From: Berberis thunbergii
Taxonomy: Eukaryota; Streptophyta; Magnoliopsida; Ranunculales; Berberidaceae
Length of the DNA: 64,000 nt
Assembly (NCBI GenBank): GCA_003290165.1
Contig: QNQO01000550.1
Location: 248,001 to 312,000, forward strand
Direction of reading: 5' to 3'
In this document: in pieces, positions 21,917 to 35,811 of the stretch
Layout of the letters: each line of letters starts with the position of its first letter
How positions within the stretch are numbered: position 1 is the stretch's first letter
Position numbers and translations under genes: made by a program
The notes under the pieces: generated by a model
Database searches by the model: none
Seen by the model: only the letters and a program-made list of their open reading frames with translations
Told to the model about the DNA's origin: nothing

Positions 21917-24900
21917 TCAGTTCAAGTAAGGCACGATATACTTGTGCATATCGCTATGGAAGATGTTAAGATGATTCCCAGGCACACTAATGTAATGGAC
22001 CTTTCCAGCGTCATCCAAAATTTTCAAACCAATCCAGTCTTCGATATACAATTTTGTCTGCAGAACATAATATCTTATATCAAACTATGTATTGCAACAA
22101 AATCTGAAAATAAAAGAAAACAGACTAATGTTTTCATATTCCTACCAACTTAGAATTAGCCTCACAATCATGGTGTATCTTGGGATACATCACAATTCTC
22201 ATAGAGGAGAATTTCGAAGTAAACAACTTAAATTCCTAAAAATTTGGGAGATTTCCTTTTACTCTGTCAATGCTAGTGATCAGGTGCTGATGTATTGACC
22301 AAGGGTGTTAGTAAAGCTTATATTGGTGAATATGTTAGTCAAGTTGGGCATGATGGAATGCTCACACCAACTTAAGGGAGTGCAGTGTGATGTTATCACT
22401 GTAATACATAAAAGGGGGGAAATGGAGATGACATTGTTCTCACCCTTTCTCTATTATTTCTCTCTTCTCTTCCTATATGTTGAATTGCTTCAATCACTTG
22501 CACTACACCAAATTGACACTTTTGTAATATCTAAAAAAACAGTATCACTTTTGAGATGTTACAATCCACCAAACAATTTTAAGTCAAAACTAAATTTAGT
22601 CTAAAATGAAAAACAGTAACACAAAAAAAATGATACAATAAATTGGATCACCATGAATAGTATCACTTTTATAATCATACTCTTTATGGTGATACAATTA
22701 TTGTATCATTTTGTTTGTGAAAATGTGTAAAATTGTTAAGTAAATTGTTACACTTCAAAAGTGATATTGTTTTTTGGGTTGTTACAAAAATGTCAATTTG
22801 GTGTAGTGTTGGTTTTTGGGAGTCTCATGAGGTTAACAGATACCTCCATGGCTTGGAGGCTGTTTATATGTAGAAGCGATGTCATGCACCTCTAAGACTA
22901 AGGAGATGGGACGATGATCAAAATCAACACAATAAGTAAGAAGTTCGCATGCTTTAAAAAGACTAGCATATTTCAACATTACAACTATGAGAAAGCGAAA
23001 AATGGAATAAAGCTCCTCCTTGAAAACTAAATAATTAGAATTCTATAGTCTGTATAAAGTTCAGCATAAAAGTCACGAATGATATATTAAACATAACTTT
23101 ACCTGTTGAGGAGGCAAAACCGGATTGAAAGCCCCATCTGGATAATATCCAAACCAGGAAGTCTCCTTTGGTATCAGCATCGTGTCATTCTCAAACTAAT
23201 CAAACAGACAAAAGTCGGCTAGATGAAATATTCAACTAATTTTCTCAAGGAGCTAAGATATATTAGTGAAGGAGAATCAAAGTTCCAAACTCACCATGAT
23301 GAGCACCAGTTTATCTAATTTAGTGAACCTTTCCTTGTAAGTAGAGTTCCTCTCATCAGGGAGTTCATTGTTAAGTTTAGGGAGAAACTTGCATCCTTTC
23401 AAATAAGTGGGGATTTCCTACAAATGAAGTTTGGTCTACACTCATATTAGGATGCTCATTTAAATCATTAATAGTGACTATAAAAAAGAAATTAAGAGGA
23501 TATCCAACATAATTTGCAACTGGGTCCATAATTTATACCGACAATGTGTTTGGGTCACAAGACCACGTTGACGCCCTTGATCATCCCAATTCTGTCTACA
23601 AATTAATTTAATTTTTTAGTATTTTGAAATTCAATTGACTTTGTTACAGGGTGTAACGGAGCCGTTAAATATCCCTCATTTGCCAGGCATATGTGCAGCA
23701 TATCCACCTCTTCCTTTGCCATCTTAATTCAAACCCACACATAAACCTACTCCCTCTTTGTCAATCAAATCCACCAAATTACCCAATTTCAATAGAATCT
23801 AGGGTGGTGGTGGTGGCCAGCGCTGCAGGTGTGTTACAAAGAAGAGGAGAGGAATGGGATGAGGAGGGGAGGAATTTTTTTGCTCCTTGTGTCATTATTC
23901 GATGGGAGAATGACACGTGGCTTTGAATGCTTACATGGGTGGTGCTGATTGTAAATAAATGGAAGATTAAGTCAAAAAGTGCAACAACTATATCATGATC
24001 CTTTTCCTGGGATGGGTAATAAATTATTTTCATTCAGTTAGGGTGAAGCATCTCAGATGTATGTGTGGGCGACCATATGTTTACCATCTCGTTGAGCCAC
24101 ACATGCATTAAGGATGTAACAAGGACCTCAGTCTGGTGTTAAGTTAGACCACGTCAATGAGATCTACACAAGTCCATACTGCCAGACTTAATCAAACAAC
24201 CAGATAGTAATTTAAGAGAGCACACAGTTACCGGGGTCAACATAGTCTTGGAACCCATACTCAAAGCTGGTATAAATTATGGGAACCAAAAGCAAATTAA
24301 CCCTAAAAACCCATCCAGTATTAAAATGGGAACGTTTATAAACATTGGTAAGACTTAAGCTGGCACCAATGTCATATAACTCGAGCATAGTAGTAGGAAG
24401 GAAAAAAAAAAAACAATGTCATACAACTCAAGAATGGTAGTGAAATTTCTCTTCAAGCATACTTAAGGTACTTTACTCACAGTTGGAATTTTAATATAAC
24501 CACTGGGAGCCAAGTGATCCTGCATTTCCATCAAATTACAGTCAGTATTGTATCAATGACACTATGTAACCCATAGATATTCCAAGGAGCATGAAATATA
24601 ACATTGGAGACAACAATGTTAGTCTTTTTTGGGAAGGCGAGCAAGTATTTTAATGAATCCCAGAACTTTTAAAAAACCTCTAGGCTCTGGTAGGGTTTTG
24701 AACTCGACTTGTAATATAATCTGCTACAAGTTTTACTATCTCAGCTAGCACCAGTTGGCGCAACAATATGAATGTGATTCTCCCTCAAGATAAATATAAG
24801 AAATTAAATCAATAGTCACCTGGATATAACTTGAGTAAATCTCTCCCTTGATTAATGCATCCACAATAATACATAATGCCGGGGACTGCAAAAGTAGCAA

Positions 24901-27900
24901 TTCAACATAACCTTGGGTTATAAAAAGATCTTATGCTTGATTATTTTCCATTATACGTGTAATTGATGAATCTCATCACTTATTGTGTTAATTTAATTAT
25001 ATGTATCAACTGATAACAATGTCAATCAGTAAATTAGAGAAAGTTTAATTATATGGAAGACCTAATTAAAATTAGAGAAAGTTCAACTGATAACAATGTT
25101 AATTTAATTATATGGAAGACCTAATTAGAGAAAGTTTGACCAACACTAAATTATCAAAATTAAAATATCACTGCTCCTAACAATGTTAACAAGAGCAATG
25201 GAAACTTACTCCACAACGTGGTATAGAAGCGATACCAGCATGTGGACCACCAAGTGAGATGTAATTTTTAACCTGCAAAACGACGGAAAATGTAAAATTT
25301 TTGTTGTACAAGATTTTCTAGCTACCAGGAAACCAAGATGAATTTGTGGCGGTTAGTTAATGTAGAAGAATCTTATAAATCAAACAATTGAATTGAAGCA
25401 AACAAAGGATTTTTAGTAAAAAAAATTTAACAATCTGTCTCCTTTCCTTGTCAAGATTCACATGTAAAGTCATCATCAAATGAATTAAGTTCCTTCATAT
25501 ATGTAGGCAGTGTCAGGGATATATGCTATTGCCAGATGAAATTGGTGAAGGATACGGTGTGTTATAAATAGTAAACCTATTAACATGCATGAGTGTGCTT
25601 ATTTCTTTCGTCTGATAACCTATGTGAACAGTGAATGATTAGGAATTGAGGTAAATTCACGGCATTTACTTATTGCAAGAAGAGCTGCCTCTACCTCACA
25701 TGTAACACAGTAGAGGTGCTCAAATACATAGACTAGAAAGGGTGGCTACCATTATCATGTTAGTTTTCTAAAAGAAATTATTCATCAGATTGTCATAAAT
25801 TTTTTTTATATAATAAATAAAACACTTGGATCATATAAGAAAAAAAGAATACAACTGAACAAGAAGCTCAAAGAAACTAAACACACAGACAGAATAATAG
25901 TAAGTACAGAGAAAAACAGTTAAGTTATCTCACTTAAGAAGAAGATCCGGAATAGGTAAGGCAAGGACGATGTCCCAAGCAATTGTCCATTGAATGGTCA
26001 TCACTTTGATCTGATGCCGGTATAATGGAATAATGGAATCATAAGTCACCAATGAAAGAAAACATTATAGTTTTTTTGCTCTACAAATTTAAAGTAGTAC
26101 AACAATGCTAATATAATGGTTCTATGGAATCCTTCTATGCCATTAGTAAGATCTATTACTCAGGCCTTGAATCTTCTCTTACATATAAGATGATGTATTA
26201 TATGCATTTCAATATGCAGAAATAAAGTTACTGTTTCTCATACTGCATGTTCACTGAGAATATTATTAAGTTTAGTTTTAATCACACAAAATATATATGA
26301 AGCTGTTAAAATCAATGGGATAAAAAAATTCCAAAAACAAGAAAAAATTAAATTACATTGAATGTATGGTGTAACAAATAAATATTAATTAAAAGATAAA
26401 TAGTAAAAAGAATAACATATTACCGGAGGTCCTCCGTCACATTGCCCAATGACCGCTCGACCTACCATATTGCCCTGAGAAAAGATAGAAGATATATAAG
26501 ACTTATACATATAAAACGGTGCATCAATTTCTTACAGTTAGACAACAGTTAAGTCAGAGCGATGAATCAGCTACATAACACCAAATAGCTTAAGTTGTAC
26601 GAAGTTTTGGGTTGCAAACATAACGAAAATTAGAATTGCAGAGATTCATTCCTCGATCTCTTCTTAACTCTTATTATATTCGATCAATTTTCTCTAGTTC
26701 AAAGAAGAGGACAACAAATGATCTATACTTTACCGAGAAGATCAATTGCTAAAGGGAAGGAGTAGACACAAAGACATGCTATTGTTAACAAATAAGAAAA
26801 TTGAGTACCATAAATAGGACAGAATGTGAATTTGTAAGGGTCAAGTACAAAAACTAAAAAGTCACAAATGTCTCTCTCACCAGCGAAAGCCCAACTATGT
26901 TATATCCTTTGCTAAGTTCTTTCATTCCTTTCACCTGTAAGGCCAACCATGAAATTGTAATATGTGAGACTTCTAAAACCAGAGAAACAAGTTAGTCAAA
27001 AAAGGTTTACCACCTTGTCACAAACAACTCCTGCCTGCAAAAGTTCAAAACAACTTGAATTAGAAGCAAGAATTAGCAAACATCATGATCATATCATGAT
27101 AAATTAATTTCTGAGGTTTCACCTGTTGCTGTAGAGGCATAAACCAGGAATCTGATTCTCCATCTCCAATTTCTCTATTAGGAAGAAAAGAAATAATACT
27201 CACTTTTGAGTGCAAATCAGCAGTAATATGTTCCACAAAAAATTAAAGTGAAAGGTGAGACTGTAAGTATTGCTTTGTTAATCTCTGATGTCTAGTGTGA
27301 ATGGTAAGATTCCATCTGAATTGCTATCCTAGACTGCAAATAACTAAAGTTGTGCAATAAGCATGATTTACCTGGAGTGACTGAAACCCAAGAAAACATG
27401 ATTGCATATGACTACACATAGTACATGGCAAAAAGGACACATTTGGACAAGAAACTTACATCCCAGTACAAAGAACACACTTGACTTCAAGAAAATGACG
27501 ACGGCTTTCTCTTTTGGCTTTTCATTTTATTGAAGGAAAAGAGGATTGATGAAGGATGTAATGTTCCATACATCCTTCTCTAACCTACTACATATACAAC
27601 TACTCCATTATCAGAGAGAAGAATTTCAGTTGGTTACAAGTTACATATGAATCATTTTGTTACAAGTCAACTTTGGATCTCATTCCGTAAACAACATAAA
27701 GAATAACTTGATAAAAGGAGACCCAATAATGATCAAATCGTGATAAGTGATCTAGAGAATACAAGTCATACTCATCTCCCTCATTTTCCAGAAACTAAAA
27801 TGTATGTTAGACGATGAAAAGGATAGATACCTGCTCACCAACTCTTTAATAAGGATACTAATGGGAAAATAAACAGAAAAACATTTGGGAAGCCAAAGTA

Positions 27901-30568
27901 TGTAGATGGAACATGAATAATAGATTACAAGGTGAGAGACTTGGGCTTTATATTCTTTTTTTCTTAATTCCATTCATAATCTATATGGGTTAACGGTCAA
28001 CACTCAAACAACAAAAAGCCAAAGAGAAAGCAAACATCAACGGCATGCAGACTAAACCAGCCCTTTTGAAAACTCCAACATGTACTCCATGCTTAAGATC
28101 ATTAACTTGCTCACATATCTTTTAAGGCTCTAGCTCTTTCATGTATGTTGTTAGTACATAACAAGATAGTAAGTGTAAGTAGAAATATGCATCTACAAGC
28201 GAAAAAAAAAAAAAAAAAACATGACTAACTAATCAAAGGCTATACTAAAGAATAATATAATGTACAGATGTGTCTACATTTTGCTGAATTTTTCTTATCT
28301 GTCTGACATGGACACAAGTACCTATTTTGTGGTTACAGAGGTTATGGTTTATTGTTTTATAAGCATAGGCATTACTAATTAGAATCTCCAAGGATGCAAA
28401 TCAAGCATGTCATCTTATTGTTTTGTAGCAAGAAGAAAATGTTGTTACTCAAGCTAATGGTAAAGAGAATGTCTGCTTGCAGCCGAAATGGTGTTAGATA
28501 TGGTGCAGAAAAGGATAGAATGTGGGAAGAGTTCATCAGGGATAACGATGATCCTTTTGGCTCTAATCTGCTTCCTAGACATCCGTTTAATTCATATGGC
28601 ACTAGAACATGGAAGAGCATTTCCAATCTTAAAAAGTGTTTCTACAAAGAGTTGAGGAGGCGTTGGGGAAAAAGGGCAAGTCAAAATTCTTTATGCTTGG
28701 CTTGGTGATGAGATCCTCAAAGATCGGTTCCCAAGGCTACATGCGTCTTGTTCAATTAAACTTGGGATGGTGATTTATTTTGGTAGTATGGTCAACGAAT
28801 CCGATGCTTGGAATTTCCACCTTGGAAATGTGGCTCTTTCCGACCTTGTGGAGTTTTGTGACTCTTTCTGGTTTGTTGGAAGGTTCATTTGAGGGGAGTT
28901 CAAGGAAAATGGATTTGAAAGAGGATAGGAACAATAGCTTCTCAGTTTGCTCCCTCTTTTCTGTGTTAGAGGAGGCTCGTCTCCCCTCTAATACCTTTTC
29001 GAACTTTCTGTTTAACTTGGTGTGATATAGGGTGTATCTTTATGATTTTGCTTATTTATTTGGCCCTTGGTTTGGGATAGGATCCCCTTGAAGGTTGTGC
29101 TTGCTAACAAGGTGGACATTAATTGATGTGATTTCTCCTTTTTGTTACATTACTTCGAAGAGCTGGAGGGGCATTTTTATTGGACTCTTCCGCGTTCATT
29201 GGTTCTGTCAGGTCCCGTGGGAGCCTTCAAGGCTCCCACTCACGTTTCATCCGAGAGTAAATTCTTTGGAAATGGCTCCTTTTTTTTTTTTTTTTTTTAC
29301 TATTTGTTGGGTTTTGTTCAAAGAATGCAATTGTGTAATCTTCAATGACAAGGCTTCGCTTTTTAGCAGTCATGTAAGTGTTTAACCATTGGCATTGTGC
29401 ATCACAACACTTAAGCTTCAAAGGGCTTTTCTTTGATTCGTTTTATGTCAACCAGGATGTGTATGTTATGGGACCTTTTTTTTTACCTTTAAAACAAGAC
29501 TAAAAATAGTCTCCAGACCCTATTCAGAGTGGCAAGATTTCCTATTCAATTTGAATGACTATGATGCCAGTAAGCAGCTATCTAAATAACATGTCATGCC
29601 ATGGCTGGGCTAGACACATAAAAGTTTGATACTTTCAGATCACTTTATTTGGGAAGTATCCGGATGCATACCAGATCTGCTTACTGTAGGTAAAATTGGT
29701 AGATCACTTTATTTGGGAAGTTTGATACTTTCTAATCACTTATCTAGTGTTAATAAAACCGCTAAATAATCATCTAATCCAAGTGAAATTATTAGGATTT
29801 GATATAACTTAATCATGTCAAGCAATCTCAGAGAAATTATATTTCAAGCTATTATTGCTGAATCAATTTCCTAAGGCTCCTTTGATTTAATATAACATCA
29901 GAAACAAATAAATAGATAAAAGTCACAGGAGCTCACATGCAGTATCCTTGAGAACGAGACCAACCGCTAAGAAGCTCTGTGAATTGTGACACTCCTCCAT
30001 AGCAATGGTCTCCAATGCCTGACACAATGTAGATTAAAATACGACTCGAGAAGGTCCATGATGCAACTTTATATTATTCTGAAAGTGTAACATAAATATA
30101 GAAAGACAGCAATAACCATATACAATACCATATTAACTCCAAATGAAAATTAAAAATGAGATTAAACCCTAATTAAAAATTGGGACCAAATCAGTTTCAC
30201 CTAAAAATCAACCACAATGATCCCATGTTTGTCTCCCTCCCATTCCTTATATTAAGGGTAAAATGGTATCTTCACCCTGCGGACTTCAACATCAAAACCA
30301 TTTATTGCTACCACACATAACAGTTGTTTACCATTAATAAAATTCTTCTTCTTCTTCACCGTTTCTTTCAATATATCAACCTTCAATATAGTATCACACA
30401 CATACAATCTATAATCAATCCAGAACATCTTTTGTAAATGTTAAATTCAATCAATATAAAAGAGAAATTAAAGAGAAGCTCACCATGCAAAACGATGAAG
30501 GGCAGAGCAGCAGAGAAGGGTATGAATACCAAGATGAAAATGAAGGATGAGATGGTCTGTGGAGCCAT
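21917..30568 (-). CDS. palmitoyl-protein thioesterase, 12 exons, apparently intact
   Basis: The enzyme removes fatty acyl groups from S-acylated proteins in the lysosome/vacuole. Twelve exons join with consistent phase into 870 nt (289 aa): 30484-30568, 29937-30018, 27123-27174, 27014-27034, 26881-26934, 26424-26474, 25210-25272, 24820-24885, 24481-24519, 23295-23417, 23103-23195, 21917-22057. Residues 1-22 are a signal peptide, followed by the PFIVLHGIGD oxyanion region. The catalytic Ser lies in GLSLGN (usually GxSQG), Asp in FENDT and His in GNHL, aligned by family knowledge to human PPT1 S115, D233 and H289. All introns are GT-AG; exon 4 is only 21 nt and its donor is ambiguous. A MITE sits in intron 11 and an L1 fragment in intron 2. 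Length is slightly below the usual 300-330 aa. Fragments occur at 120-1125 and 40115-44157. Confidence 0.92.
22501..22808. mobile_element. CACTA-type MITE in PPT intron 11
   Basis: A 308-bp element with termini CACTACACCAAATTGACA and the inverted tgtcaatttggtgtagtg, flanked by a 3-bp TTG on both sides (22498-22500 and 22809-22811). The interior carries further inverted tgttac / gtatcactttt motifs. The first 12 bases are those of the large CACTA at 47472-58320, so that family could have moved it. Confidence 0.9.
28480..29400 (+). mobile_element. L1-type LINE 3' fragment in PPT intron 2
   Basis: Broken forward frames resemble the C-terminal part of plant L1 ORF2. A GDEILKDRFPRLHASCSIKL-like stretch at about 28700-28770 and the FTICWVLFKECNCVIFNDKA end at 29280-29360 belong to the zinc-binding reverse-transcriptase tail. 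Several frameshifts and stops are present. It is antisense to the PPT gene. I could not define target duplications. Confidence 0.55.
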
Positions 30569-30629
30569 GAATGTTGCAAAGTGAGTTTACAACCACTGTG
30601 TTTCTTCTTCACCTTGCAGCAATTTAATG

Positions 30630-30635
30630 TATATA
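30630..30635 (-). promoter_or_regulatory. candidate TATA box of the PPT gene
   Basis: A minus-strand CTATATACA lies about 60 bases 5' of the ATG at 30568, the expected place for a TATA box with a short leader. This rests on position and motif only. Confidence 0.4.
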
Positions 30636-31019
30636 GTTTTTGAATTCTCTAAGAAAACACAACTGATCTTATGCCAATAAGGAAAGTGTGATGACAAATG
30701 AGATGAAAAGTTGGGACTTTGAACAATTGGGTGGACACTTTGTAGAAGTCAAAAAAGTTGTATAATCTAATTTATGGTGGGAAAGGAAATTGAAAACAAG
30801 AGTTAACTCCATGTTTAATGAAAATTCTCTTCAAGAGTTGATATTAAATTTTTAAATGAGGAAAACTTTTCAATATAGAGTTATGTTGGATATATGCTAG
30901 GATAGCCCAATTTTTTTCTAAAATTTGTAGAATTTATCTTATTATCATGATATCCCAACAATAAACATTTCAATATTGTTTTTAAAATCCCTTAAATTAG
31001 TTAGGAACATAAAGGTTAT

Positions 31020-31240
31020 TTTATGAGATACTTTAATTGAGTTAAAAAACGATGATAGTGGAAAAACACAACGATGTGGATAAGATCGATTGTAGATAAA
31101 TTTGATGTGGATATGAATCAAGAAGTACGATGAAATGGATAAGATCAATTCTTGATAGGATCGAAAATGCACGATGATGCTGATAAAATCAAAATAAAAA
31201 AACACGATGATGTGGATAAGAACGAATGTGGTTAGATGTA
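31020..31240. repeat. degenerate gatgtggataagatc tandem cluster 1
   Basis: Repeated short phrases (acgatgtggataagatcg, gatgaaatggataagatc, gatgctgataaaatc) with irregular spacing. A second cluster of the same motif lies at 32640-32910. The two could be ends of one element or independent remnants; no gene is seen in or between them. Confidence 0.5.
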
Positions 31241-32639
31241 ACCACCAGATTTGTATTGATTTAATTTTGTCATAAAACTCATAAAAAATGCTAGGAAACC
31301 AGGTTTTTGCAACCATGTTTTGCAACCAGGTGACGTGGCGTGATCTCAAAAGAATGATGAAATCTCCAACAAATTTGTGTATCTTGAGGTTTTAAAAAAC
31401 ATTCTCTAACGATGCCCATCATCCTGATTGCATAACTTGATTTCCTAGCATCACTCAAAACTCATATGTGTCATAGTTAAAGACACTTAAGTTCCTCATT
31501 GAATTGATGATGTGGCGACTAGCTCATTGACAATTAGACATATACTATAAAATGTTTTCTCGAATAAATTGAAATTCAAAAAGAAATATTTATTTTGTAA
31601 AAATGGAGAAGTTTTAGTTTACTTCTATCTTTTGGACATGAACTAAATTGAACTTATTGAGAGGAATCCCACCATTATTCATGGTGAAAAGCTTGTGGGA
31701 TCAAATATAATGGACTTTTCAAGGTTGAGCTTTTGAGAATCAATACCCAAAAGTGCATTCACACTTTGAGGGATTAATACTTTGTGGGTTTATGTTTGAT
31801 GAAGTTATACTTTCGTTTGGTTTCGGAGGAAAACTCATCTTTTTATCTTTCAAATAATATTTAAGATATTAGACATGAGGTTTAAAGTATGCATGCTAAT
31901 TGTTTGAGGAAATGTCACAAACAACTTTCCTTAGTCTTATGAGTATACAAGCAGTATACAAGCACTGCGCACCTAAGATGTTTTACATCCAAACAATTGT
32001 GCATCTAAGGTAAAGAATTATTCACTAGAAAATTTCTAGAAAGTCTTCACATATATGTGAGCTCTAAAGTTTATCAAAGACGCTTTCATATTGATCATTT
32101 TTATCAAAGTGTTCAATTGCCTTGTGAGCATGTAAGGAAGCCTTGTGTGTATGCAAGGGATGTCATTCTAAGAACGTTGCTAGGATCAAGTCTTGTGTGT
32201 ACGCAAAAAAAACCCTTGTGTTTATAGGGATGGTTGACAAATTAAGTACATTGTTGAAGCCTTGTGACTACGCAAGCAACCCTTATGTGTACGCAAAGGG
32301 TGTTTGACCAAGTATGCCCCTTGGATCAAGCTGTTTGAATAGAAGTGTAAGATCAAGTGAGTTGAGTGTAAAGAGAATCGTCGTTGAAGCAAAGCTTAGT
32401 CTATGAAGCAAGAACAATAAGTGTAGTCACACTCTGAAACCAGTGTATGGTTGTTATATCTGAGTCTTGTACTCGTGATATTTGTTTCCTAGTGGATATA
32501 GTCGTTGTTAGCAGTATTGGCAACAAGCTGGTGAACCATGTTATATCTTGTCTTATTTTTCTCATCTGCACATTACCTTAATTATATGTAATTGCTAAGT
32601 AAATCAACTAATCCACAAATTAATTAATCGAATTGCAAA
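31241..32639. other. no gene; possible old LTR-type remnant
   Basis: Between the two gatgtggata clusters the DNA has repeated gccttgtgtgtatgcaaggg phrases (about 32120-32300). I see no open frame, no TG..CA boundaries and no target duplication. Confidence 0.3.
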
Positions 32640-32910
32640 TTAGAAATTTCAATAGGATCAATTGTGGATAACATCCAAGAAAATCGACGATGCAGAAACA
32701 AACAATGCATAGAAATGACGATGCGAATATGATTAACTGTGTATAATAACCATTGTGATCGGTAAGATAGGATAAACACGATAAGAATGGATAAGACTAA
32801 ATGTGGATAAGATCGAAGAAGTGCAACAATGTGGATCAAATCAAATGTGGATAGGATCAAAGAAACACCATGATGCATATATGATTTAATAAGCACAATA
32901 AAAATGGATA
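32640..32910. repeat. degenerate gatgtggataagatc tandem cluster 2
   Basis: Same motif set as cluster 1 at 31020-31240, in the same orientation, with phrases such as caatgtggatcaaatc and aatgtggataggatc. Confidence 0.5.
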
Positions 32911-34599
32911 GGTGATGAGTGTAGGTTGGCAACGATACCATACCAGATCAGAGATGTATAGATCCAGAACAAAACCGTTAACTATCAATTCAAAATTAAC
33001 AAACTGGATCTGGATCCAGATTACAAAATTTTATCCCGGAATCACTTTGATTAGTTCCGGATCAGATATGGGTCCTAATCGGCTAAATTGCTAGCACATT
33101 AAAGTTTTAAAATCCTGTTATTTAAAACAATTATATAAGATATGTTACATTAATACCTCAATAAAACAAATAAAATAATGTAATATACAAATGTAACCAA
33201 CAACTTTTGTCACTGAATTATCTAAAATCTCAATCGGGGGATTTAAACTATAATCATACAATCTAACTAATTTAAGATTGTGATTTAACATTTTTTTCAA
33301 AAATTTAAAATGCAACTCAAATAATAGGTTTGAAACCTTAGATAAGATTACCTTTCTTAGGATTTTTATTCAAAGATTATTTGTAAATATTCTTATAATG
33401 AAAATATGGACAAAACATTACTTTCTACCTTATATAATATAGTATTAATTTTGGGTCGGTATCCATTTCCATCAGTTCGGGTCTTGCTTGACCCAAAACC
33501 ATACCAATAACTATTGGATCTAAACTCAACAAACTGGATCCGGGGATCCAAAATACAAAATTCTATCCCAGAATTGCTTTTATCGATTCGAACCGGATTG
33601 GGGTCTCGGGTCTAACTGGATCTATTGCTAGCCCTAGAAGAGTGGCCATGTGTGTGCTTAGGAAAAATATAAATAGAGCTCAATCTGAAGTTTAATAATC
33701 ATTATTCATTCCAACATTTATGCTTTGGCATAAGTAGCTTACTTAAGAATCGTTATTACTAATAACAAAGCAAGGTGAGGGATTGTTCTTTCTAATTTCA
33801 TATTCAATCATTATTCTATATGTATGTCATATTAATGCATCGAAACTGGGTAAATGTTGTTTGAAATTCAATCAGTATACCATTTTATGACATGTATAAA
33901 TTATGTTGGATGCACGTTAAAATTGAATAAATTTAAGAAACCGAAACCATAAATAATGTAGGCATGTTGACTAAAAAAAAGTGTAATGCAAGAACCTGAA
34001 ACTGATTTAATGTAAAGTACATAACACACAAACATAAAAAAAAAATAATAATAAATAAATATATATATTACCAATATATTGTATGACCTAGAAGCAAGGA
34101 TTGTGTTTTCGCAAATTAAGCGAAATTTTCATTTTTTTTGAAATTACAAAAAGAAAAAGGGTGAAACAAAAACTACATTTTTTCGAAATAATTTCGAGGT
34201 CTTTTTCGTAAAAATACAAAAACCAGCTAACCAAAAATTGGGTTTCTTCAAAAAAGTTTTGGTTTTTATTTATTTTTTATTTTTTTCTAATTATCATTTC
34301 ATCTAATTATTTATTGATTGTTGAAACCAACCTTTCATTTCTAATTATTTATTTTTTTCTAATTATTTTTTATTTGGTTTTTTTTTCTAATTATCATTTC
34401 CTCTAATTATTTATTGATTGTTGAAACCACCCCTTGATTTCTAATTATCATTTCTTTCACTTATATATTGATCTGATTTGGAATACTCATGGAAAGGTTC
34501 ACTAGACGATTTGGTTGTGGGGTTCATAGTGTAGAGTTTATCAAATAGAGGACTTGATTTGGAATACTCATGGAAAGGTTCACTAGACGATTTGCTTGC
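32911..34599. other. AT-rich, no gene; local direct repeats
   Basis: No coding region is visible. A ctggatccggatccaga-like phrase recurs near 32960-33080 and 33480-33620. A ctaattatcatttc...gttgaaacca block is repeated at about 34280-34450. The gatttggaatactcatggaa phrase is duplicated at 34482 and 34557. Confidence 0.4.
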
Positions 34600-35811
34600 T
34601 TGCATTTTTCTACTTATATAGGCTTAATTTGTTAAAGAGATCACACACTTCCATTGTAGGGATATACCTTCAATTGATGACTTGTGTCCAGCCTTGGTTG
34701 TAACATGTGAATCCCCGAATACATGAGACGTATGAATTGCAAAGTATACCAATTATGGTTTATTTTTTTTAGTTTGGCACTCATTAGTTTATACCTATTA
34801 AATTTTGACACTCGTTTTGAAAACTATTTGAGCCTAGCCCTCATTTTTTGACGAAACTGTTAAGTCCATGTCATTGACCAGTCAAGATTAATTTTAAGAC
34901 CTTTTTACCCTTATCTTAGTTTAAACTATAATTAAATCCAAAAAAACTATGAAGAATTGTAGCTAGAATCAATGGTGGTGTGATTGCTGGTTCAATTTGG
35001 GAAAATATAATGAAGGTTGATGAAGTGAAAGGTAGGATGAAAGCGTTCAATGCTGAATATGGTTGAAGACGAATTGGAGGGGAGATGATTTTGGGTGGAT
35101 TTTCAATCTTTGAAAATCATAATTCTAAAAGCCTAATTTGGTTTTGTTTGGGCATTTTGACCAGGTAAATCGAACCGATCAAGCCCTACTTTAATCTATG
35201 GTAAGGGTAAAATGATCTGAAAATTAATCTTAACCAGTCAATGACATGAACTTAACGGTTCTGTCAGAAAATGACTGTTAAACTCAAATAGTTTTCAAAA
35301 CAAATGTCAAACTCTAATAGGTACAATCTAATGAATGTCCAACTAAAAAAAAAAACCTACCAATTACTTAGGAAAGAATGATATGTGTGAGACATGCGAA
35401 TTGCAAAACAAGTTTTTTTTTTTAATAACAAAATAACTTTTTTGCCCATGCTAAGCACTTTTTTTTTATTTAACACATTTTTTTATTTTTATTTTTATTT
35501 TTATTTTTATATTTTCATTTTAACTAAATGAAAGTAAAATGTCAATCTCCCGACTGCCCGCCTAGAAACCTGAAACATGAAATTATCAAATGATGATGTC
35601 CTGATGGGTATGATCTCAAGAAAAAAAATCCAAGAAAATGTTATCATGCACACAACAAAATTGTGGTCAATTGGTTTTAAACATTAGCAAATAAACATAG
35701 GTGTCCCCGTGTTACACTAACCGAAAAATATATTTGCAGTTGCTATCTTTGGAAATTAAAATGAGCATATCCAAAAATATTAAATTTAGATTTCGACAAG
35801 ATTGGATCTGG
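34600..35811. repeat. unit X, copy 2 (truncated)
   Basis: Starts inside the end of the unit X exon (agagatcacacacttcc), then lacks about 205 bp relative to copy 3 before continuing through the MULE to the second promoter-like region. At 35811 it stops abruptly against L1 reverse-transcriptase sequence. Confidence 0.7.
34756..35357. mobile_element. fold-back MULE-like element, copy 2
   Basis: The same 600-bp element as at 4018-4617, with the intact 9-bp TACCAATTA duplication at 34747-34755 and 35358-35366. It was copied as part of unit X rather than inserted afresh. Confidence 0.85.

Noticed and set aside
21866..22153. Forward-strand frame over the last PPT exon
   Set aside because: It is the antisense shadow of the real minus-strand exon 21917-22057.
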